Below are positions 18,645-24,868 of a stretch of 64,000 nt of DNA, one piece after another. The stretch is from an uncultured Acetatifactor sp. Its GTDB lineage: Bacteria; Bacillota; Clostridia; Lachnospirales; Lachnospiraceae. Numbering within the stretch: position 1 is the stretch's first letter; each line of letters begins with the position of its first letter. Made by a program: the position numbers and the translations under genes. The notes beneath the pieces were generated by a model. The model saw only the letters and a list, made by a program, of their open reading frames with translations, did not search any database and was not told the DNA's origin. Where the stretch lies: contig CAJUFO010000001.1 in the NCBI GenBank assembly GCA_910585615.1, positions 215,386 to 279,385 on the forward strand, in the 5' to 3' direction.

Positions 18645-18709
18645 TTTTGTCACGATTAGGTTATTCCTGGCATCCAATAAAACTTTTATAAGATATTCTT
18701 GCTGTTGCG

Positions 18710-18731
18710 GCACCTTTGGGGTGCTTTTTTT
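18710..18731 (+). terminator. Terminator or attenuator ahead of rtcB
   Basis: GCACC / GGTGC stem with a TTTGG loop followed by seven T's, 29 bases before the rtcB start and 66 bases after the small ORF. Its placement between a short reading frame and rtcB allows transcription attenuation; it may also simply terminate the upstream transcript. Confidence 0.55.
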
Positions 18732-18760
18732 GCGCCCATTTTTAAGGAGACGAAAATCAT

Positions 18761-19888
18761 ATGAAAACAGTAAAAGGCATTTACGCCGAAGCAAAGATAT
18801 TTACGGACGATGTGGAGGAGTACGCCCAGGCGCAGGTAAAAATGATATGCGACCACCAGGCGGCGGAGGGCAGCAGGATACGCCTGATGCCGGACATCCA
18901 TCCCGGCAAGGTGGGGCCTATCGGCTTATCCATGACCGCTACGGACAAGGTAATCCCCCAGCTTCTGGGCGTGGACATTGGCTGTGGCATGACCTGTGTA
19001 AAGCTGAACAAGGATAATGTAGAGTTCCAGAAGCTGGATCGGGTCATCCGGGAGAACGTGCCGTCGGGGTTCGCCATAAGGAAAGAGCCGCACCATATGG
19101 CGGCGGAATTTCCCTATGAAAAGCTCCACTGCGCCAGGCATGTCAACAGGCCGAAAGCGGAGCGGAGCCTGGGCACCCTTGGCGGCGGCAACCATTTCCT
19201 GGAGCTCGATAGGGGAGAGGACGGAGGCCTGCACCTGGTGGTGCACACGGGCAGCAGGCATCTGGGGGAAGAGGTGGCGGAGCATTATACGAAGCTTGCC
19301 TATGCATCCCTGAAGGAGCAGGGGCTGGAGGTGCCCTATTACATGAGCTATCTGGAGGGGGACGAAAAGGAAAACTACACGGAGGATGTACAGACCGTTC
19401 AGGACTATGCCGAGCTGAACAGACAGGTCATCGTCAGGGAAATCCTGAAAGGAATGAAATGGAAGGCGGTGGAGCAGTTCTCGGTGGCGCATAATTATCT
19501 GGATGCTTCCGGGATGCTCCGCAAGGGGGCCATCGCCGCCGAAGCGGGAGTTCAGGTAATCATTCCAGCGAACATGCGGGACGGCATGATTCTGGGCATC
19601 GGGCTGGGCAATGAGGACTGGAACTGCTCAGCACCCCACGGCTCCGGCAGGAGATTGAAGCGGGAGGACGTAAAAAGCCGTCATACCGTGTCGGACTTCA
19701 AAAAAGAAATGAAGGGCATCTACAGTAGCTGCGTAGGGGCGGACACGTTGGACGAGGCGCCTTTTGCCTACCGCTCCCTTGCGGAGATTGCCGAGCGGAT
19801 CAGGGATACCGTCCAGATAACGGAAATCCTGAAGCCGGTCTATAATTACAAGGCCGGGAGCAAGGAGCAGCTGCGGAGTAAATCCTGA
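18761..19888 (+). CDS. rtcB: RtcB-family RNA ligase
   Basis: 375 residues. RtcB signatures are MPDIHPGK, GVDIGCGM (metal-binding Asp/Cys), TLGGGNHFLEL, HTGSRHLG and SVAHNYLD. RtcB seals 2',3'-cyclic phosphate and 5'-OH RNA ends using GTP and Mn. This is the short form that accompanies PrfH, whose gene starts 102 bases downstream, rather than the tRNA-splicing form. RtcB2-PrfH pairs are known to repair ribosomes nicked in the 16S rRNA decoding centre. The ATG at 18761 follows AAGGAGA. Confidence 0.9.
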   Translation: MKTVKGIYAEAKIFTDDVEEYAQAQVKMICDHQAAEGSRIRLMPDIHPGKVGPIGLSMTATDKVIPQLLGVDIGCGMTCVKLNKDNVEFQKLDRVIRENVPSGFAIRKEPHHMAAEFPYEKLHCARHVNRPKAERSLGTLGGGNHFLELDRGEDGGLHLVVHTGSRHLGEEVAEHYTKLAYASLKEQGLEVPYYMSYLEGDEKENYTEDVQTVQDYAELNRQVIVREILKGMKWKAVEQFSVAHNYLDASGMLRKGAIAAEAGVQVIIPANMRDGMILGIGLGNEDWNCSAPHGSGRRLKREDVKSRHTVSDFKKEMKGIYSSCVGADTLDEAPFAYRSLAEIAERIRDTVQITEILKPVYNYKAGSKEQLRSKS

Positions 19889-19990
19889 AATCATTGTATG
19901 TGAAATGCAGGAAATTAAAATAGATAGCAGCATTTGACCATACATGAAAAGGAATCATGCAATGAAATGAAAATTGAGAGGTAGAAATTT

Positions 19991-20626
19991 ATGATAGTTC
20001 AGATTAGCGCAGGACAGGGGCCCTCCGAATGCCAGCTGGCGGTGGCGAAGCTGTTCGAGGCGCTTAAAAGGGAATATGGGGATTTAGAAACCCTGTCAGA
20101 GACCAAAGGCCATGAGAGGGGCTGCCTGGATTCCATCCGTTTCCGGACGGAGCAGGACTTAAGTGGCCTGGAGGGAACGGTGCTGTGGATCTGCAGGAGT
20201 CCCTTTCGCAGGAACCATAAAAGGAAGAACTGGTATGTGGACGTGAGCATCATCCCGGAGGCAGGTCAGGTGGCGACAGATGGGGAATACCGCATCGAGA
20301 AGTTCCACTGCGGCGGGAAGGGAGGACAGAACGTGAACAAGGTGGAGACCGGCGTGCGGGTCATCCACATCCCTACCGGAACCGTGACCCAGTCCACAGA
20401 GGAGAGGAGCCAGTTCCAGAATAAGCGCAGGGCCATGGAGCGGATGCGGGAGAAGCTTGCCATCCTACAGCAGGAGCAGCGGGAACGGCAGGCGGGAGCC
20501 GCGTGGATGGAGCACTACCGCATCGTCAGGGGGAACCCGGTGCGGACTTATGAAGGGGAGCGGTTCCTGTTGAAAGAGAGAAAGGATGGCGATGCAGGAC
20601 AGGCGGCTCCGTCAGGAAGCGCCTGA
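19991..20626 (+). CDS. prfH: PrfH, release-factor-like ribosome rescue protein
   Basis: 211 residues, about the usual PrfH size. The peptidyl-tRNA hydrolysis motif GGQ is at 111-113 in HCGGKGGQNVNKVETGV, followed by STEERSQFQNKRRAMERM. It lacks the stop-codon-reading domain of RF1/RF2. PrfH recognises stalled, damaged ribosomes and releases the nascent chain so that the partner RtcB can reseal the rRNA. It is in tandem with rtcB on the same strand. Confidence 0.88.
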   Translation: MIVQISAGQGPSECQLAVAKLFEALKREYGDLETLSETKGHERGCLDSIRFRTEQDLSGLEGTVLWICRSPFRRNHKRKNWYVDVSIIPEAGQVATDGEYRIEKFHCGGKGGQNVNKVETGVRVIHIPTGTVTQSTEERSQFQNKRRAMERMREKLAILQQEQRERQAGAAWMEHYRIVRGNPVRTYEGERFLLKERKDGDAGQAAPSGSA

Positions 20627-20705
20627 TTGCCATGAGGGCCGTAAACCCATGGCAACCAGGAATATTTTCTCTGAAGTTATACTTGCTTCCTGTAATACGA
20701 CAAGC

Positions 20706-20735
20706 AATCCCTGTGCCGGGTATGGCACAGGGATT
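20706..20735 (+). terminator. Hairpin downstream of prfH
   Basis: A perfect 12-bp stem (AATCCCTGTGCC / GGCACAGGGATT) with a 6-base loop lies 80 bases after the prfH stop and before genes on the opposite strand. The T-run is short, so it may work in both directions. Confidence 0.5.
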
Positions 20736-20820
20736 TCCTGCATTCAGCAGAAATCTGCCTCCCTGCATTAAGCCACTTCTGTAATAAACTGTGGGCGCCT
20801 GGATTGGGCATGCAGAGGTC

Positions 20821-21100
20821 TTAGCTCCTTTGTACAGGTATTGTGAACTTGTTTTTTCCCTTATTAGAACGGCATATGTTACATATGGTGGTCTTGGAAA
20901 CCCCATACTCCTTAGCCAGACAGAAATAGGAACTGCCAGCATCGTGTTTGCGGATGACTTCGGCTTTTTCATCTGCTGATAAAATGGGAATCCTCCCGGG
21001 CTTGTTCCCGCTGGTTCCATTGATGATGCTTTCCAGCACCTGGACTCTTCTTTCCAGGTCCTGGATTCTTTTTTCGTAGTCTTCATTGATCTACATCCAT
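20821..21100 (-). pseudogene. Frame-broken helix-turn-helix protein
   Basis: The readable body is INEDYEKRIQDLERRVQVLE, then a helix-turn-helix resembling Hin/resolvase DNA-binding domains (SADEKAEVIRKHDAGSSYFC, EYGVSKTTICNICR). The only start with a ribosome site (AGGTGAT, ATG at 21100) reads MDVDQ and then stop. The body continues in another frame immediately afterwards, so one base appears gained or lost near 21090. It could be translated from an internal GTG, but I regard it as broken. Confidence 0.5.
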
Positions 21101-21147
21101 ATCACCTCGCTCATAATTATATAGGAGCGATTATGAACGGTCAATAT

Positions 21148-21330
21148 CTATCTGTACGGCAGTCGGTTGATGAAATCGACTACATCTTCTTTTTTTATCA
21201 GATACCGTCCGTCAAGTATCATGGCGCGCAGCCGCCCGGATTGGATATGGCCTAATATCCGGTTCTTTCCCATGTGCAGCAATTCCTGCGCCTGTCTTCT
21301 CGTCAATAGATCCGGGTAGTCCTCGAACAT
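21148..21330 (-). CDS. Small excisionase/AlpA-like DNA-binding protein
   Basis: 60 residues: MFEDYPDLLTRRQAQELLHM, GKNRILGHIQSGRLRAMILD, and YLIKKEDVVDFIN, a winged-helix MerR-type fold as in excisionases. I start at 21330 because GAGGAGAG precedes this ATG. A longer in-frame reading to 21429 would run into a dispersed repeat. It is one of four such proteins in the element. Confidence 0.65.
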   Translation of the reverse strand: MFEDYPDLLTRRQAQELLHMGKNRILGHIQSGRLRAMILDGRYLIKKEDVVDFINRLPYR

Positions 21331-21362
21331 ATCTCTCCTCTGCCTTTCTGTTATCTTATTAT

Positions 21363-21454
21363 ACTCACGAGCGATAAAGTTTGCCCCAGCTTTTAGCATC
21401 TGCCGCTCGTGAGTCGGGTTACTTGGCAAATCTTAATGACCGTTAGTATAGATT
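21363..21454 (+). repeat. Dispersed hairpin-plus-tail repeat, copy 1
   Basis: It begins with inverted arms ACTCACGAGCG...CGCTCGTGAGT around a roughly 32-base loop, followed by a conserved tail (CGGGTTACTTGGCAAATC ... TATAGATT). A second copy at 58329-58422 on the chromosome shares both arms, part of the loop and the whole tail. Both lie in intergenic DNA. Confidence 0.7.
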
Positions 21455-21555
21455 GTTGGATGAAAATGGCTCCAAATGGTTGAAATCGGTTGTATATGGA
21501 ACAACAAGAGCATGCTGGCCCGCTTCAAGTAATAAGCTGCTTAGACTGGCTTTGG

Positions 21556-21744
21556 TCAGACCGGCGCATTTGTGTCAGTCCTGTTGACATAGTCTGTGAA
21601 AGAATCCCTCTCAATCCGTAACTGTCTCCCAATCCTTTTTCCTTTGAAATAGTGGTTCTTCAGCAGGAAGTTCCGTATCGTGCTGGTGCTGACTCCTAAA
21701 ATCTCCGCGGCTTCGCGGACTGTAATGTATCTGCATTCTGTCAT
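21556..21744 (-). CDS. Excisionase-type helix-turn-helix protein
   Basis: 62 residues: YITVREAAEILGVSTSTIRN, then FKGKRIGRQLRIERDSFTDY, a complete MerR/excisionase fold. A GGAGG site lies upstream of the ATG. It lies upstream of and divergent from the replication-like gene at 21989, so it may regulate that gene. The interval 21745-21988 is AT-rich with no other recognisable gene. Confidence 0.68.
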   Translation of the reverse strand: MTECRYITVREAAEILGVSTSTIRNFLLKNHYFKGKRIGRQLRIERDSFTDYVNRTDTNAPV

Positions 21745-21988
21745 GGCGGCCTCCTTTCATTACCCTACTGTTTGCGCAGGAATAGGTATTAATAGAAAGA
21801 CGCTATCCAAAGCAAGAGAGCGAATTAGAAGAAAAATTATAATAAGCATAACAATGAGAATAAAAGGAGCAGAGTGCAGATTGCTGCATTCGAGCCAGGA
21901 AGTGAACTATGTATGTTGCAGACAAAGGTCAAAATGAAGAGATGGATGGACAGGCTTTTCATGTAAAGAAACAAGGAGATTGACGGGC

Positions 21989-23134
21989 ATGATGAATCAA
22001 AAGAATACAGAACAGGATAAAATCAAAAATGCGACAGCAGCAAGCGGCAGATATTCTATGCATACGATGTCGTTTGGCGTAATGCTTACTCACAGAGAAG
22101 CAAAGGCTATCAGAGAAAAGCTGGTGGCCTATTGTGAAGCAGAAGGGCTTCGGTATTATGAACGTAAAAATGAATGGGCTGGCACAAAAGAATTGATATT
22201 TCCCGGATTTTTAGCTTATGGATTAAATTCAGTGAAAGTAAAGACGATATCGAAAAATCCTGGAAAGATTTATTTTCTCCAGATTAAAGTGAACCCAAGG
22301 ATGATGTTCCATAAAGACTCACATCCGTTCGTCTATATCGCGGATGCGGAAGACGTCAGGAACAGCCTGGACAGGGTGCAGGACTTTTTGGATATGACAG
22401 ATATCAATGAGATATCGAAAGAATGTTTTTATATCCAGAGGATAGATTATTGTGCGAATATCCGTTTGGGGTCAAGATATGAGGTTGAAGAATATATGCG
22501 GCTTGTCAGGAAAGGGCTATGCCCTTATCCTACGACCAGAAAAGAGGAATATAGTGAAACACAGAAGAGGTGGATGCCGACCCGGAACTCATTTACTGTG
22601 TGCTGCAAGTCCTATGAATTCTCTGTTTATGACAAGCAGAGTCAGATGATGGGAGAAAATGAGAAATATAAGGCTGAGGATATAGCGGAGGCTGAAGGCA
22701 TTGTCAGGGTAGAATTGAGGGTAAAACGCAATAAGGTTCGATATGAAAAGAAGAAATCTGATTGTGAAAGCGAAATAGAGTATTTGATGGATACTGCTGA
22801 AATTTCGGAAAGGCTTTTGGATAAGCATCTGCGGGAGTGCTTCGGGACAGGGTGTTTTGTGAAAGCTTCAAAGGCGGAAGAAATCATATGGGAAAGCCGT
22901 TATAAAGATAAGACGAAAGAGCGTATGTGCAGGATAATCAGAGATACAGCTAAAAATGGCTTACAAAAAGCGAGGCTGCGCTACGAGGAAAAGCATAATA
23001 ATTTTTGTGATATGATGGATAGATTCAATTTCCTTGAGATATCGCCCATTACAATCAGACAGCGGTCAGAAATCGAGTACCTGGACCATCCGATAGGATA
23101 TATCAAAGACCGGAACGCGAACCTACCGAGGTAG
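21989..23134 (+). CDS. Putative Rep_trans-like replication initiator
   Basis: 381 residues. It resembles the rolling-circle Rep_trans type in its order of blocks: an RIDYCANI strand near 154, a conserved region YEFSVYDKQSQM near 213 and VRVELRVKR near 243. I cannot identify the catalytic residues with certainty, so the family call is tentative; a relaxase-like role is also possible. The ATG at 21989 follows AAGGAGA. Its last 17 codons are duplicated about 860 bases downstream (23946-23995). Confidence 0.5.
   Translation: MMNQKNTEQDKIKNATAASGRYSMHTMSFGVMLTHREAKAIREKLVAYCEAEGLRYYERKNEWAGTKELIFPGFLAYGLNSVKVKTISKNPGKIYFLQIKVNPRMMFHKDSHPFVYIADAEDVRNSLDRVQDFLDMTDINEISKECFYIQRIDYCANIRLGSRYEVEEYMRLVRKGLCPYPTTRKEEYSETQKRWMPTRNSFTVCCKSYEFSVYDKQSQMMGENEKYKAEDIAEAEGIVRVELRVKRNKVRYEKKKSDCESEIEYLMDTAEISERLLDKHLRECFGTGCFVKASKAEEIIWESRYKDKTKERMCRIIRDTAKNGLQKARLRYEEKHNNFCDMMDRFNFLEISPITIRQRSEIEYLDHPIGYIKDRNANLPR
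23084..23133 (+). repeat. Direct repeat of the Rep gene 3' end, copy 1
   Basis: 50 bases matching 23946-23995 at 48 positions (mismatches at the sixth base and near CCTACC/CCTGCC). Copy 1 encodes the end of the Rep-like protein. Confidence 0.85.
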
Positions 23135-23232
23135 CAGAGGAATGAAAGCCATATAGGAAAGCGGTCGGAAGCTAATGGACAAAGAAGAAAATGCCAGAAC
23201 CGATTACTGGCAGATGCTGGCATTTGGTGTCG

Positions 23233-23526
23233 TTATGGAGTATCCCGCTTTTCAGAACTGGAATCTGGCAATTTTGAATCATATGCAAGCGGAGGGAAAA
23301 AGGACTCAATGGACGTACCTAAGACAGAAGCCAGGCCGAATAACTCGATATCGGTCACGGTACGCGAGCCGTCCTCTATGCGCGAAATGGAGCCGCGGCA
23401 TACATATATGGCCAAAGTCTCAAGCCGTATGGACAGTTCCTTTTGGCTGTATTTCCTTTTCTTTCTGAAATAGCGTACCTGCTGGCCGACAATATTATTC
23501 TTCTCTCCATCAATGATTCTGGGCAT
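23233..23526 (-). CDS. XRE-family transcriptional regulator
   Basis: 97 residues with a Cro/CI helix-turn-helix: VRYFRKKRKYSQKELSIRLE, GSISRIEDGSRTVTDIELFG and LASVLGTSIESFF. It is transcribed against the Rep-like gene, inside the segment bounded by the duplicated Rep 3' end, so it may have entered as part of a small inserted cassette. Confidence 0.75.
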   Translation of the reverse strand: MPRIIDGEKNNIVGQQVRYFRKKRKYSQKELSIRLETLAIYVCRGSISRIEDGSRTVTDIELFGLASVLGTSIESFFPPLAYDSKLPDSSSEKRDTP

Positions 23527-23703
23527 ACGAACCGACTCCCTTCTCTAAAATAAGAAATGACAAAATGTCTTGTAATGAGACAAAAAGTATGGTATCATAT
23601 GCCGTGATGAAACCTGTCCTATTACAGGACAAGGCGAAAATAAAGTTGCTTTTGAGGGAGCAGGCGTATCAAGGGCAGCTTATGGCATGGGGAGGTTGGG
23701 GAT

Positions 23704-23958
23704 ATGTTCGCGATGGTGGTTGCGGCACTGGTCTATATATGTCTGCCATGGTACGTCCAGTCGGCCGTATGGCTGGTAAACCTATTCATACCAGACCCTG
23801 TCCCTTTTTTGGATGAGATAATCATGTTCGTCCCCATAGCCTACAAGATAAAGAGAATCATTGACATATCAGAGTTCTTGAGGAAGTACGGCATCGTCCT
23901 GGCAGTCCTTCTGGGAATCGGGATCATTGTGTTGATTGTATGCCTGACCACCCGATAG
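23704..23958 (+). CDS. Small membrane protein of unknown function
   Basis: 84 residues with hydrophobic helices at about 2-28 and 62-82 and an amphipathic middle (DEIIMFVPIAYKIKRIIDIS). A GGGGAGG ribosome site precedes the ATG. Its last five codons and stop lie in the duplicated Rep 3' sequence read in a different frame, so the duplication shaped its C-terminus. No family recognised. Confidence 0.55.
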   Translation: MFAMVVAALVYICLPWYVQSAVWLVNLFIPDPVPFLDEIIMFVPIAYKIKRIIDISEFLRKYGIVLAVLLGIGIIVLIVCLTTR

Positions 23959-23995
23959 GATATATCAAAGACCGGAACGCGAACCTGCCGAGGTA
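23946..23995 (+). repeat. Direct repeat of the Rep gene 3' end, copy 2
   Basis: Near-identical copy of 23084-23133. Together the two copies flank about 810 bases carrying the XRE gene and the small membrane protein, as expected from insertion by homologous or target-duplicating recombination. Confidence 0.85.
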
Positions 23996-24010
23996 ACGGG
24001 TGTTTTTTAG

Positions 24011-24172
24011 ACAATATCAGGCTATTATGGAGTTCGCGAGGATACGAAGTATGTGCATAGTTATGGTGCAATCAAGGCGGTCAGCTATGTGGACGGAAAG
24101 GAGTGGCATAAGAGCAGGGAAGTTGAGGAACTGGAAGCGCAGATGAAAGAGCTGGCAAAGGAAGTTTTGTAG
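24011..24172 (+). pseudogene. C-terminal remnant of an unknown protein
   Basis: An open frame without a start codon encodes TISGYYGVREDTKYVHSYGA, then a segment ending in a charged helix (EVEELEAQMKELAKEVL) and stop. A hairpin (AGCCCTGTT / AACAGGGCT, 24171-24196) follows at once, as after a real gene end. The upstream part is gone, cut where the Rep-like repeat copy ends. Confidence 0.4.
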
Positions 24173-24330
24173 CCCTGTTGTGTTGAAAACAGGGCTTGCC
24201 TCAGGAAACTTTAGGTGTCTTTGCCGACAGAAACTGTGGAGAAAGGACGATGTTCATTTTGTTATCATAGAATCCAGAAAAGCAGCCAGGGATTTGCGCT
24301 GGGAAGGAGTTAGATGATATATCTGCTTGA

Positions 24331-24540
24331 TTAGGGGGCTTCGGAGAAAGCCTTTTTCGACTCCGTGTCAAAGAATTCCTGCAAGGAGATATCCAGAGCG
24401 TCACACAGGTAGGAAAGGATTTCCACTGTAGGGTTTTTCTTTCCGAGTTCCACGTCCCGTAGATAACTTTGCGAGATTCCAGACAAAGTGGCGAGCTTGT
24501 TGACGCTGTATCCTTTTGCCTCTCTGAAAAAGGAGAGTCT
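24331..24540 (-). pseudogene. XRE regulator lacking its start
   Basis: The reverse strand encodes a clear Cro/CI helix-turn-helix (REAKGYSVNKLATLSGISQS, YLRDVELGKKNPTVEILSYL, CDALDISLQEFF) ending at a TAA at 24331. An in-frame stop lies just upstream of the first residues and there is no start codon, so the gene has lost its 5' end. Confidence 0.5.
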
Positions 24541-24653
24541 CTATCTCTATAGATGCTATAATTGGATTTGAGATTTATATATCATGTACGGAATATTTCT
24601 TTCTGAAATTATTTCGGATAGACATATTCTGCCTTGACCAATGTGTATAATAG

Positions 24654-24794
24654 ATGCCATACAAGAGGGACGAGGCCGCCAGGTACGGCGTAAATGAGCG
24701 GAGCATCCAGGGAGATATCGATGATATCCGAGATTTTTTGGAGATGGGCATGAGGGTCGAGGGAACTATCGGAACGGAAAAGGGGATGCGATAG
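24654..24794 (+). pseudogene. N-terminal fragment of a WYL-type regulator
   Basis: 46 codons, MPYKRDEAARYGVNERSIQG and then DIDDIRDFLEMGMRVEG, closely resembling the winged helix-turn-helix start of YafY/WYL regulators, then a premature stop. No WYL domain follows. It is a short relic left of the large unknown gene. Confidence 0.45.
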
Positions 24795-24868
24795 TGTGGC
24801 GTTTTTTATGAATATGAAAAAACGTAATAAACTATATGTGAAATGAGATAATGAGGGAGGAAAATTGT

